A DNA stretch of 64,000 nucleotides, from positions 1 to 64,000 of the forward strand of contig NZ_JBMOUD010000001.1 of NCBI RefSeq assembly GCF_049319665.1, written 5' to 3'. A model generated the notes under the pieces. The model saw only the letters and a program-made list of their open reading frames with translations, was not told where the DNA came from and searched no databases. Position numbers and translations under genes: made by a program. The DNA is from JBMOUD01 sp049319665. Its GTDB lineage: Bacteria; Pseudomonadota; Gammaproteobacteria; Enterobacterales; Enterobacteriaceae. Shown here piece by piece: positions 33,763 through 42,103 of the stretch. Position 1 is the first letter of the stretch. The number at the start of each line of letters is the position of its first letter.

Positions 33763-35790
33763 TCATTCGTTCGTTACTGGTCGTCCTTTTAGTAATTTTC
33801 TTACCCACATCCGGTTCGGATTGATGGCGGCTAGCGTCTCGCTATCAAGTGGTATGGGTTCTCCGCTGATTTGTGCTGCCAGTATTTCGGCGCTTAATGG
33901 TGCTGAGCTTAATCCGCGTGAACCTAATGCGCCCATCAAATATAGATTGCTATAACTGGCCGCCGGGGCAATATCCTGCTGCTTAAGCAAGGCCTGCGGC
34001 AGACTCTGATAATCGGCTAGCAGTTGATGATAATCCGGGGCGCTGCCAATCATCGGCAAATGATCGCGCGTGGCGCAGCGCACGCCACAGCGTGCCTGTT
34101 GGTCACTAACATCGACTTGAGTTGGCCAGTCGACGTTTGGCAGGCAATCAATCAATCGCTGGCGATTTTGCTGCTGCTCATCTTCACGGTAATCAGTATT
34201 TCTTTCGCCACGACGGTAGCTGGCACCAATACAATGATGCTGATTTGCAGGATTGACCGGTGTCATATAGCCGTCGTAGCACAATACTTGTTTGAGTACG
34301 CCTAGCGTTTCATTGGTCGGAATATGACTGACCTGACCGCCGACCGCATAAACTGGCAGCATTTGGGTTTGGCTAAACAAGTTAATATCCGCGCCGTTGG
34401 CCAGAACCAACGTGGCATGTACCTGTGTCTGTTGATGGCTAAAATGCAGCTGCCAGCCCTCTTGCTGTTGGCGTAACTCGCTGACTTTATGCCGGTAGTG
34501 GACGGTTAGGCCTTGTTGTTCTGCCTGTGCGATAAGCGCTGCGGTTAATTGCGCTGGGCATAACCAGCCGCCCAATGGATAAGTGATGCCGCCTGCGCCG
34601 CAGTTCACGCCTGCTAACTCGCTTAGCTGTTGTGGCGTTAAGGCTGTGGCCAGCTGTTCAGGCCAGTTAGCGGCAGCAATTTTATCAATCTTCCCCTGGC
34701 TTTTCGGATCATAGCCAATCTGGCTAACGCCACACCATTGATAGTCAAAGGTCGTGCCATTTTCTGCTAGCTGTTGATACTGGCGGCGAGCAAAGGTAAA
34801 GGCATGAGCAAAGAAGTGCTCAAGCGTATCGTCTCTACCGCTGAGCAACGGATATAACGCGCCCTGGCGATTACCCGATGCTCCTTGTGCCGGGGCATCA
34901 TCGGCACAATATAAGCTAACGCGGTAGCCGCGGCGCAATAGCGCTAGTGCTAAGACCGCACTGGCAACACCGCCGCCGATAATCGCCGTGTCTTCAGGGT
35001 GTTGAGCCGCAGGGCGATGATACCAAGGGGCAGGGTGGTTAAGTGGCTCATTGGATAATAACACTCCGCTAAGCATTTCGCGTTTGCGTCCGTGCCCAGG
35101 AACCTTACTCACACTAAACCCGGCTTGCTGTAGCCCCCTGCGCACAAAACCAGCGGCAGTGAAGGTGGCGAAGGTTCCTTCCTGTCGGGTCATTTTTACC
35201 ATCGCGCGGAACAATTCATCCGTCCACATGTCTGGGTTTTTAGAGGGGGCAAATCCGTCGAGGAACCAGGCATCAATTTGCTGGTGCAGGCTGATATCAC
35301 AAGCAGGTAATAATGTAGTGACATCGCCAAACCATAAATCGAGCGTAATACGGCCATCATCGAGTAATAAACGGTGGCAACCGGCAAAAGGTAACGGCCA
35401 TTGTTGCTGCAATTTATGGGCGTATGGCGCGAGCTCTGGCCACTGGTTTAAGGCTGCCTTAAGGTCGAGTGCCGATAATGGGTATTTTTCGACGCTGATA
35501 AAATGCAGGCGTTGCAATATTGCCTGCGGATTTTCGGCCCGAAAACTATCGAATGCTTGCCATAATGTTAAAAAATTCAAGCCGGTACCAAAACCGGTTT
35601 CAGCAATGGTTAATAGCGCGCGAGGATGTTGGTGAAAACGCTGTGGGAAATGGTTGCCGTTCAAGAAAACGTGCCGGGTTTCTTGCAGACCATCCTGATC
35701 CGAAAAATAGATGTCATCAAAATGTCGGGAAACAGGTGTACCCTGATCGTTCCAACTTATTTCGGCTGACTGAATTGGGGAGTGATCCAC
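33763..35790 (-). CDS. mnmC: tRNA U34 mnm5s2U biosynthesis bifunctional protein MnmC
   Basis: The protein is 675 aa. The N-terminal methyltransferase domain (about 1-245, TIAETGFGTGLNFLTLWQAF) adds the final methyl to nm5U. The C-terminal FAD oxidoreductase (about 265-675, AIIGGGVASAVLALALLRRG; GASGNRQGALYPLLS) removes the carboxymethyl group of cmnm5U in tRNA wobble position 34. The start codon is GTG at 35790, where the protein aligns with E. coli MnmC residue 1 and an AGAGAG lies just upstream. It is divergent from fabB. Confidence 0.96.
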   Translation of the reverse strand: MDHSPIQSAEISWNDQGTPVSRHFDDIYFSDQDGLQETRHVFLNGNHFPQRFHQHPRALLTIAETGFGTGLNFLTLWQAFDSFRAENPQAILQRLHFISVEKYPLSALDLKAALNQWPELAPYAHKLQQQWPLPFAGCHRLLLDDGRITLDLWFGDVTTLLPACDISLHQQIDAWFLDGFAPSKNPDMWTDELFRAMVKMTRQEGTFATFTAAGFVRRGLQQAGFSVSKVPGHGRKREMLSGVLLSNEPLNHPAPWYHRPAAQHPEDTAIIGGGVASAVLALALLRRGYRVSLYCADDAPAQGASGNRQGALYPLLSGRDDTLEHFFAHAFTFARRQYQQLAENGTTFDYQWCGVSQIGYDPKSQGKIDKIAAANWPEQLATALTPQQLSELAGVNCGAGGITYPLGGWLCPAQLTAALIAQAEQQGLTVHYRHKVSELRQQQEGWQLHFSHQQTQVHATLVLANGADINLFSQTQMLPVYAVGGQVSHIPTNETLGVLKQVLCYDGYMTPVNPANQHHCIGASYRRGERNTDYREDEQQQNRQRLIDCLPNVDWPTQVDVSDQQARCGVRCATRDHLPMIGSAPDYHQLLADYQSLPQALLKQQDIAPAASYSNLYLMGALGSRGLSSAPLSAEILAAQISGEPIPLDSETLAAINPNRMWVRKLLKGRPVTNE

Positions 35791-35875
35791 GTGAAACTCT
35801 CTTAGTTCAAGGCGATGCGGGAAGTTTAACGAGCTGATGGCGCAGGCGCAAATTTCATGTATTTATGTAAGGATT

Positions 35876-35892
35876 TGCTGATCGGACTTGTT
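35876..35892 (+). promoter_or_regulatory. FadR-binding-like site overlapping the fabB -35
   Basis: TGCTGATCGGACTTGTT fits ANCTGGTCNGACNNGTT with only two differences. It overlaps the -35 box, TTGTTC at 35888-35893. FadR is a known activator of fabB in E. coli from such a position. Confidence 0.75.
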
Positions 35893-35916
35893 CGGCGTAC
35901 AACTGTACGCTAAAGT
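35888..35916 (+). promoter_or_regulatory. fabB promoter with FabR-like palindrome in the spacer
   Basis: TTGTTC and TAAAGT are separated by exactly 17 bp. The spacer is the palindrome GGCGTACAACTGTACGCT (35894-35911), closely matching known FabR operators. FabR would repress when unsaturated acyl chains are plentiful, while FadR activates, balancing unsaturated fatty acid synthesis. Confidence 0.8.
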
Positions 35917-35959
35917 GCGTGACGAAATCCCGAATGGTTAATAGTAAAAGAGGTATTAG

Positions 35960-37183
35960 ATGAAACGTGCAGTTATCACTGGCCTGGGCATTATCTCCAG
36001 CATCGGTAACAACCAGCAGGAAGTACTGGCGTCTTTGAAAGAAGGACGTTCAGGGATTACTTTCTCGCAAGAATTTGAAGATGCAGGGATGAAAAGCAAA
36101 GTCTGGGGCAACGTAAAACTGGACACCGCTGGGCTTATCGATCGCAAGATTGTGCGTTTCATGAGTGATGCTTCTATTTACGCTTACCTGGCAATGGAAC
36201 AAGCAATTGCTGACTCTGGCTTAACCCCAGAAATGGTTTCTAATGAACGTACCGGCCTGATCGCAGGTTCTGGCGGTGGTTCACCGCGTAACCAGGTTGC
36301 TGGTTCTGACGCGATGCGTTCTCCGCGTGGCCTGAAAGGCGTTGGTCCTTATATGGTGACCAAAGCAATGGCATCCGGTGTGTCCGCTTGTCTGGCAACG
36401 CCGTTCAAAATTCGTGGTGTGAACTACTCAATCAGCTCTGCGTGCGCAACTTCTGCTCACTGTATCGGTAATGCGGTTGAGATGATTCAGTTAGGTAAGC
36501 AAGATGTCGTTTTTGCTGGCGGCGGCGAAGAGCTGTGCTGGGAAATGGCTTGTGAGTTTGATGCAATGGGCGCGATGTCCCGTAGCTACAACGATACGCC
36601 AGAAAAAGCCTCCCGTACTTATGACGCCGATCGTGACGGTTTCGTCATCGCAGGCGGCGGCGGTATGGTCGTGGTTGAAGAGCTGGAACATGCGCTGGCT
36701 CGTGGCGCGCATATCTATGCTGAAGTCGTCGGTTACGGCGCAACCTCTGACGGTGCTGACATGGTTGCTCCTTCTGGTGAAGGTGCAGTGCGTTGTATGA
36801 AGATGGCAATGCAGGGCGTTGATACCCCGGTTGATTACCTCAACGTGCACGGTACTTCAACCCCAATTGGTGACGTGAAAGAACTCGGTGCAATTCGTGA
36901 AGTCTTCGGTGATAACACGCCAGCGCTGTCTTCTACTAAAGCGATGACAGGCCACTCTCTGGGTGCTGCCGGCGTACAGGAAGCGATTTACACCCTGTTG
37001 ATGGCTGAGCACAACTTCATTGCGCCAAGCATTAACGTTGAGAAACTCGACGAAGCGGCAGAAGGTATCAATATCATCACTGAGCCTACTCAGCGCGAAC
37101 TGACTACCGTTATGTCAAACAGCTTTGGTTTTGGTGGCACTAACGCTACGTTGGTGATGCGCAAGCTGAAAAACGATCGTTAA
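35960..37183 (+). CDS. fabB: 3-oxoacyl-[acyl-carrier-protein] synthase I FabB
   Basis: The protein is 407 aa, a condensing enzyme required for unsaturated fatty acid synthesis. The active-site Cys is in SISSACATSAHCIG (about residue 163), the catalytic histidines are in NVHGTSTPIGDVKE (about 298) and AMTGHSLGAAG (about 333), and the C-terminal NSFGFGGTNATLV is intact. Its codon usage is that of a highly expressed gene. A terminator follows. Confidence 0.98.
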   Translation: MKRAVITGLGIISSIGNNQQEVLASLKEGRSGITFSQEFEDAGMKSKVWGNVKLDTAGLIDRKIVRFMSDASIYAYLAMEQAIADSGLTPEMVSNERTGLIAGSGGGSPRNQVAGSDAMRSPRGLKGVGPYMVTKAMASGVSACLATPFKIRGVNYSISSACATSAHCIGNAVEMIQLGKQDVVFAGGGEELCWEMACEFDAMGAMSRSYNDTPEKASRTYDADRDGFVIAGGGGMVVVEELEHALARGAHIYAEVVGYGATSDGADMVAPSGEGAVRCMKMAMQGVDTPVDYLNVHGTSTPIGDVKELGAIREVFGDNTPALSSTKAMTGHSLGAAGVQEAIYTLLMAEHNFIAPSINVEKLDEAAEGINIITEPTQRELTTVMSNSFGFGGTNATLVMRKLKNDR

Positions 37184-37211
37184 TCGTTCGTCTACAAATT
37201 TTTAATAATAA

Positions 37212-37239
37212 GAAAGCCCGCATAATGCGGGTTTTTTTT
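37212..37239 (+). terminator. Rho-independent terminator after fabB
   Basis: AAAGCCCGCAT / ATGCGGGTTT is followed by an eight-base T run, 29 bp after the fabB stop. Confidence 0.9.
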
Positions 37240-37318
37240 CGTGTTTTCCCGCCAAAAAAACGCAATAGCAGTACGACAACAGTAATAACTGCCAAGTAAC
37301 TTGCTACTATCGGGGGAT

Positions 37319-37945
37319 TTATTTCTTCGCGTTAAAGCCTGCACCCTTAAAAACAATCCGAGCGCTTTGCTCAACAAATTCTGGCGTTAATGGCGTAAAT
37401 GAAACTGTTAGCCGGTAGTACACCGCACCGTAAAGTAAATCCAGCAATACATTAATATCGGTATCTGCTGCTAACTCTCCGGTTTCTACTGCTTTAGCTA
37501 GTGTTGCCTTACCCTGTTGACGACGTGGTTCAATCCATTGACTACTAAAGATTTCCATCAGATCGGCGTCATGCTGTGCTGCGCCCATCAAATGGCGTAA
37601 TAGCTTACCGCGTGGTCCTTCCAAGGCTTTTAAAAATCGTTGCATACTGTCAATCATGCTTTCAACGACAGTGGTATTTTTCTTATAGGCAATTAATGGC
37701 GTAATATCATCAAGAAAACCCGCCATTACAATGGCCGTGGAGTTGGGCCAACGGCGGTAAATAGTTGTTTTTGCTACACCGGAACGTGCTGCAATTCGTT
37801 CAACGGTGGCATAACTGATGCCTTGTTCGTACGCTAATTCTAATGCAGCTTTCTGAATTAATTTCGTCGCTGAATGGCTACGACGTCGCCCACGTTGCAC
37901 ATCCTGATTGGGCATATCGTCATTGATCATGCTCTTGATTCCCAT
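37319..37945 (-). CDS. TetR family transcriptional regulator
   Basis: The protein is 208 aa; the start is uncertain between ATG 37945, 37930 and 37915. The N-terminal helix-turn-helix at about residues 22-68 is AALELAYEQGISYATVERIAARSGVAKTTIYRRW, quoted here in parts as AALELAYEQG and GVAKTTIYRRW. The C-terminal ligand domain looks like the TetR_C_11 type (DLLYGAVYYRLTVSF). It is divergent from the FAD oxidoreductase operon, with a 14-bp palindrome in the shared promoter region, and so is likely its local repressor. It has no counterpart at this place in E. coli. Confidence 0.9.
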   Translation of the reverse strand: MGIKSMINDDMPNQDVQRGRRRSHSATKLIQKAALELAYEQGISYATVERIAARSGVAKTTIYRRWPNSTAIVMAGFLDDITPLIAYKKNTTVVESMIDSMQRFLKALEGPRGKLLRHLMGAAQHDADLMEIFSSQWIEPRRQQGKATLAKAVETGELAADTDINVLLDLLYGAVYYRLTVSFTPLTPEFVEQSARIVFKGAGFNAKK

Positions 37946-37969
37946 ATTGATAATGTCTTACTCAGCCAA

Positions 37970-37999
37970 TTGACAACGCTCCGTAGCGTATCTCATAAT
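37970..37999 (+). promoter_or_regulatory. Promoter and palindromic operator of the FAD-Nudix-HAD operon
   Basis: A perfect -35 TTGACA (37970-37975) and -10 CATAAT (37994-37999) are 18 bp apart. The spacer starts with the palindrome ACGCTCCGTAGCGT (37976-37989), a good candidate operator for the divergent TetR protein. Confidence 0.65.
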
Positions 38000-38043
38000 C
38001 AATTATAGTTAACTTAGCATTGATAGGTATCGAAGGACAATCC

Positions 38044-39312
38044 ATGGAATTATACGATGTTGCTGTCATCGGAGCAGGCCCTGCTGGCTTGAGTTTCGCT
38101 CAGGGAATAAAAGGTCATGGATATCGAGTTGCTTTGATTGATGAAGGTACATCAATTGAGAATAGAAAACACGACGACGCAGTTGATTTAACACAAGGTC
38201 ACGGCGGTGCCGGGCTTTTCTCTGATGGTAAATTTTCCTTTTTCCCATCGGCCAGTGCGTTATGGCATTTACCTGCTCAAGACAATCTCAAACAAGCCTA
38301 CGGCTGGACTTGCGATGTTTTGAGCAGCTACGGCTTAGACACGCCACCATATCCAGAAAACCCAGATGCTTTTTCGGTTGGACAGGGTGAGTGGATCTTA
38401 AAAGATTATCCTTCGGATTATCTGTCGCTGGAAAAACGCGTCAGTTTAGTGACTGAACTGGTGAACACTTGCGGCGCTGAAATTATTTCTGAGCATCGAC
38501 TGGTTACTTACCATTATGACCAGCAGCTCGATTTATTTTTGATCAAGCTAGAAAGCAAACAACAAGAATCCGTGCTGATCAAAGCTAAACGATTGGTATT
38601 AGCCGGGGGACGTTTTGCCCCGATCGCCATAGTAGAACATGAACAAGAAGCGGCTTTCCGTCGTTTAGAAGTCGGATTCAGGATTGAGCAGCCTAAGCAA
38701 AAAGCATTTTTCAGAAATATGAAACAGCTTGATCCGAAATTAAAATTCTCAGCAGAGGATAGCACCGTTGAATGGCGTACTTTCTGCGTGTGTCGTGACG
38801 GCGAAACGGTAATGACCCGGACACAGGGATTGTGGACCGTTTCTGGGCACTCAGATGGCCCATCAACCGATCTGTCGAATGCCGGTTTCAATACTCGTAT
38901 TCTTGATGAAAACATCGCTAAACGAAATATACCGCAAGTGATTGCTGCGTTGCGTGATCCTGAGTCTGGCTTTAGCATCTCCGCGCAATCTGTGGCGGCG
39001 AAAGAGCCAGAGGCTTTGGTGCAATTGCAAAAAACGTATGGCGATGAATTGAGTGAAATTATGCGTCAGGGCTTGCTTAAACTGATGGATAAATTCCCAG
39101 AGATTAACGATCCGCAAACTAAGCTTATCGGCCCAACACTTGAAGGCGTTGGCTGGTATCCGCAGTTGGATGAAGATTTGAAGCTACGTGATTACCCGGC
39201 TTGGGTCATTGGCGATGCCTGCGGATTATTCCGTGGTATTATCGCGGCGATGATCAGCGGCTATTATGCTGCTGCCAATGTAGAACAAAGCTTGAGATCA
39301 CCAACAATATGA
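38044..39312 (+). CDS. FAD-dependent oxidoreductase (COG2509-like), function unknown
   Basis: The protein is 422 aa from ATG 38044 with SD AAGGA; an upstream TTG-type start is less likely. The N-terminal Rossmann dinucleotide motif is DVAVIGAGPAGLSFAQGI. A glycine-rich segment, GHGGAGLFSDGKFSFF, lies near residue 62, and the second FAD contact is the C-terminal WVIGDACGLFRGIIAAMISG. The sequence resembles COG2509-type dehydrogenases whose substrate is unknown. There is no NAD-binding second Rossmann motif or membrane segment. It overlaps the Nudix gene by ATGA. A substrate cannot be named; the Nudix and HAD partners suggest a nucleotide- or phosphate-containing metabolite. Confidence 0.82.
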   Translation: MELYDVAVIGAGPAGLSFAQGIKGHGYRVALIDEGTSIENRKHDDAVDLTQGHGGAGLFSDGKFSFFPSASALWHLPAQDNLKQAYGWTCDVLSSYGLDTPPYPENPDAFSVGQGEWILKDYPSDYLSLEKRVSLVTELVNTCGAEIISEHRLVTYHYDQQLDLFLIKLESKQQESVLIKAKRLVLAGGRFAPIAIVEHEQEAAFRRLEVGFRIEQPKQKAFFRNMKQLDPKLKFSAEDSTVEWRTFCVCRDGETVMTRTQGLWTVSGHSDGPSTDLSNAGFNTRILDENIAKRNIPQVIAALRDPESGFSISAQSVAAKEPEALVQLQKTYGDELSEIMRQGLLKLMDKFPEINDPQTKLIGPTLEGVGWYPQLDEDLKLRDYPAWVIGDACGLFRGIIAAMISGYYAAANVEQSLRSPTI

Positions 39313-39776
39313 ATAAGCAAATCGCCCCGCCGATTGTCGGCGTCGGGGTGTTAGTTACGCGTGAAAATGGTCAGTTGTTGCTAGGTCATCGTATTAAAGC
39401 AGGGGAGACACCAAGCTGGTGTTTTCCCGGCGGCCACGTTGAACCTAACGAAACCTTACCGCAGGCTGCGCGACGTGAATTGCAGGAAGAAGCCGGTGTC
39501 TCGCTGGATGAAGGCGGGGAGGTGTTTGGCTTTGCAATGCAATTAACCGGGCCGAGAACCCTGATGACCGGCGGTGTGATGCTGAAATTAGCCGAGAGTC
39601 AGTTGGTCACTGAAGTCTGTGAACCGCATAACTTTGACGAGTGGCGTTGGTTCTCCCCCGATGCGCTGCCACAGAATCTGTTTCCAGCAACAGAAGCACT
39701 GATCGAACTCTGGTTACATAAACGTAGCGCGCCGGGTTGGATAGCTTATCCGGTCGCTGAATCGGCTGGCGCATGA
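39309..39776 (+). CDS. Nudix hydrolase
   Basis: The protein is 155 aa from the ATG overlapping the upstream stop (ATGA). The Nudix box is complete: GHVEPNETLPQAARRELQEE then AG, fitting G-x5-E-x7-RE-x2-EE-x-G. It starts with IAPPIVGVGVLVTRENGQLLLGHR, typical of small NTP/ADP-ribose-type pyrophosphohydrolases, with no extra domain that would fix the substrate. It overlaps the HAD gene by four bases. The three genes are therefore translationally coupled and probably serve one pathway or repair process. Confidence 0.88.
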   Translation: MNKQIAPPIVGVGVLVTRENGQLLLGHRIKAGETPSWCFPGGHVEPNETLPQAARRELQEEAGVSLDEGGEVFGFAMQLTGPRTLMTGGVMLKLAESQLVTEVCEPHNFDEWRWFSPDALPQNLFPATEALIELWLHKRSAPGWIAYPVAESAGA

Positions 39777-40408
39777 GTCGACTACACATCTTTGATATGG
39801 ACGGTACGCTGCTGCATGGCAGCACCGCCAGTTTAGAGATTGCCCGCGCATTAGATTGTGTACCGCAGGTAAACGCGTTGGAAGTGCAGTTCGCCCAGGG
39901 CGATATCACCACCGCGCAGTTTGCCGCTGGCGTTTGCGCATTATGGCAGTCGTTAACGGTAGAACAAGCCGCGCAGGTCTTTGCTGCCTCGCCTTGGATG
40001 CAACAGTTGCCCCAAGTCTTTGCGGATATTCGTCTTCGCGGTGAGCATTCGCTGGTTATTACACTTTCCCCTGATTTCTATGCCAATCACTTGTTAGCGC
40101 AAGGGGCCGATCGAGTTGTTGGCTCGATATTCCCAGCGTTACCTTTCCGAACGCTACCGCTGCCTGAAAATATCCTGACACCCGAGGATAAAATCACTCA
40201 CGCAACGGCGTTTATTGAACAGTTGCAGCTTAGTACTGAACAGTGCGTTGCGTATGGTGATTCTGGTTCGGATATTCCCCTCTTCCAGATGATGCAAAAT
40301 ACGCTCGCCATCAACGGTTCTGCCAGTATCGTTTCGCTGGCGAAAGTCAGTTATCAAGGCGATAACCTGTGGGATGCCTACCAATTGGCCCGTTCAAGTT
40401 TCTGGTAA
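39773..40408 (+). CDS. HAD-superfamily phosphatase (SerB-like subclass IB)
   Basis: The protein is 211 aa. Motif I is HIFDMDGTLLHG, motif II the Thr in LVITLSPDF, motif III the Lys in TPEDKITHA, and motif IV is AYGDSGSDIPLF. All catalytic residues are present. The small helical cap after motif I is as in phosphoserine phosphatase-like HAD-IB enzymes. The substrate is unknown. With the Nudix enzyme upstream it could dephosphorylate a nucleotide fragment, but this is inference. Confidence 0.88.
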   Translation: MSRLHIFDMDGTLLHGSTASLEIARALDCVPQVNALEVQFAQGDITTAQFAAGVCALWQSLTVEQAAQVFAASPWMQQLPQVFADIRLRGEHSLVITLSPDFYANHLLAQGADRVVGSIFPALPFRTLPLPENILTPEDKITHATAFIEQLQLSTEQCVAYGDSGSDIPLFQMMQNTLAINGSASIVSLAKVSYQGDNLWDAYQLARSSFW

Positions 40409-40412
40409 TATT

Positions 40413-40471
40413 CCTGGGGTAATAAATAGACGCTTGTTATGCCAAGATAACTCTGTTTTCCATCCCCCAGG
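40413..40471 (+). promoter_or_regulatory. Possible RNA helix hiding the rhodanese ribosome binding site
   Basis: CCTGGGG at 40413-40419 is complementary to CCCCAGG at 40465-40471, which includes the start of the SD AGGAGAG of the next gene. The pairing extends one base further (T40412 with A40472). The loop is about 45 nt. This could reduce rhodanese translation when transcribed from the upstream operon. Confidence 0.4.
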
Positions 40472-40480
40472 AGAGTGTTG

Positions 40481-40936
40481 ATGAACCATGTATCTAAAGT
40501 ATTAGCCGTATTGCCACCTGCGGCTGAAATCAGCGAAGTCTATTTAGCCAATAAGCTGAGTTTTTATACCGATGCTTGGGATGTTGCCGAGGATCTGCGC
40601 CATCAAATTAGTGACATTGTGGTGATCGACACCCGTTCAGAAGCGCACTATCAGGCAGGGCATATTCCTGGTGCTATTAGTTTTCCGCATCGCTTAATGG
40701 ATGCACATAGCACCGCCGAGCTTGACCGTAGCAAAGTGTATATCACTTATTGTGATGGCATTGGTTGTAATGGTTCGACGCAAGGCGCTTATAAATTGGC
40801 GAAACTGGGTTTTCGCGTTAAAGAGTTGATTGGCGGATTAGATTTCTGGATTCGAGATGGTCATCCACAAGCAACCGGAAACGCGGTTGGACAGTATCCA
40901 ACCGAATTTGCCGCACAAGATTGTGGATGTGATTAA
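40481..40936 (+). CDS. Rhodanese-like domain protein
   Basis: The protein is 151 aa from ATG 40481, which has an AGGAGA SD; a GTG two codons earlier is possible. It is a single rhodanese domain: IVVIDTRSEAHYQAGHIPGA near residue 48, and the active loop YCDGIGCNGST near 90 with its first Cys in the nucleophile position. The first half carries a helical extension (AEISEVYLANKLSFYTDAWD). The C-terminus ends DCGCD. It would act as a sulfurtransferase; the acceptor is unknown. It follows the HAD gene by 72 bp. Confidence 0.86.
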   Translation: MNHVSKVLAVLPPAAEISEVYLANKLSFYTDAWDVAEDLRHQISDIVVIDTRSEAHYQAGHIPGAISFPHRLMDAHSTAELDRSKVYITYCDGIGCNGSTQGAYKLAKLGFRVKELIGGLDFWIRDGHPQATGNAVGQYPTEFAAQDCGCD

Positions 40937-40956
40937 ACGCTGGTTATTGCGTGTGG

Positions 40957-41991
40957 TTATAGTATTGCCCACAGCAGCAGTATCACCACGATGATGGAAA
41001 TCGCAATCAGCGGTTTTCCGCCCATGGCCTGCATGGAGGTGGGCAACATCGCCACCAAGGGATTAACGATTGGCTGTGGCACAGTGCGCGAGGTAACGGT
41101 GAATTCATCGTGCTCGTGCGGCATACGTTCGACCCGTTGGCGGAATAACAGGCTAATCATTTCATTTACCTGATATTGCGTGAGCGGGGTGGTTAACGTG
41201 GCGCTAAATTGTGCCTGTGCATGTTGGCTGAGCTGCTGGACTTCTTCGCTGCTTGCCGGCTGTTTTAGAGCCCCTAACAGGCTAGTTAATGTCGGTGCCG
41301 TTTGCTGATTAACTGCAATTTTTACCTGCAAAAACTGGCTAAGCAGCTGGAAATGTTTAGCAGGGATTGGTTCGCCGCTTTTCAGCCCTACTAACTCAAA
41401 CAGTGCGTGCCAGAGCTTGGCAGGCGCTTCACCAGTCGCGGCACTTAACTTAGTGACAAACTGCTGCAAGCTGTTGTGTTCTGCTGGCTGTAATGGGCGG
41501 TCGGTAACCGGTGTTTGCTGAGGTTGTGGGATTGACATCTCATGCGACTGAATTAACACCAGCACCTGTTGTAGCTGCTCGTGGCTCAGTTGACTTAATA
41601 CGGTATGCCCAAAATTTTGGCGAATAAAATCGCTCACCGCCTGACGATTATTACCCTGCGGCAGCAGCTCGGTGAGTTGTTGCAGCAATTGCCTGGTCGC
41701 GTGACTGCTTTGTGCCTGCGAAAGTTTGCCTTGCAGCAGGTTTTCGGCCTGCGGAAATTGCGACGCGCTAAGTTCCGCGTCATGTGGCAAGCCAAGATCG
41801 TGGCGCAAATTGGCCCAGATCTCAGGAGATTTCATCGGCGTCAGCGCGATAAGTTTAACGATCAGCTTCTCGAGCGTTGTGCGCTGGGCAGGGCTAAGCG
41901 GTTGTTTATCAGCATTGCCGGCAGGGACTGGATCATTCGGTTGTGCCCGGTTGTTACCAACTGGCGAGCTTGGGCCACTTAAAGGTTGCAT
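40957..41991 (-). CDS. flk: Flagellar regulator Flk
   Basis: The protein is 344 aa from the ATG at 41991, preceded by GAAGGA and aligned with E. coli Flk (M.QP.SGP...). A longer reading frame to 42105 is rejected. Conserved blocks are NNRQAVSDFIRQNFGHT, IPQPQQTPVTDRPLQPAEHN and GEPIPAKHF. It has a Pro/Gln-rich N-terminus and one C-terminal tail-anchor helix (LIAISIIVVILLLWAIL). Flk prevents premature secretion of late flagellar substrates before hook completion. In E. coli flk lies next to pdxB; here unrelated transporter genes separate them. Confidence 0.93.
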   Translation of the reverse strand: MQPLSGPSSPVGNNRAQPNDPVPAGNADKQPLSPAQRTTLEKLIVKLIALTPMKSPEIWANLRHDLGLPHDAELSASQFPQAENLLQGKLSQAQSSHATRQLLQQLTELLPQGNNRQAVSDFIRQNFGHTVLSQLSHEQLQQVLVLIQSHEMSIPQPQQTPVTDRPLQPAEHNSLQQFVTKLSAATGEAPAKLWHALFELVGLKSGEPIPAKHFQLLSQFLQVKIAVNQQTAPTLTSLLGALKQPASSEEVQQLSQHAQAQFSATLTTPLTQYQVNEMISLLFRQRVERMPHEHDEFTVTSRTVPQPIVNPLVAMLPTSMQAMGGKPLIAISIIVVILLLWAIL

Positions 41992-42103
41992 AATGACCAG
42001 TCCTTCATTGGGGTGTAAAACACCGCGTATAAGATAAAACCGCGGGGCGCAGATGCCGCACATCATACCTGTAATTGTCAGCGATCTACACAGTGAATGC
42101 TGC

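Noticed and set aside
35051..35635. 194-codon open frame on the + strand
   Set aside because: It lies wholly inside mnmC on the other strand, whose conserved motifs are clear; the frame is a shadow.
41605..42037. Two overlapping + strand frames of 125 and 103 codons over flk
   Set aside because: Antisense to flk, which matches E. coli Flk along its length; composition is that of a reverse frame.
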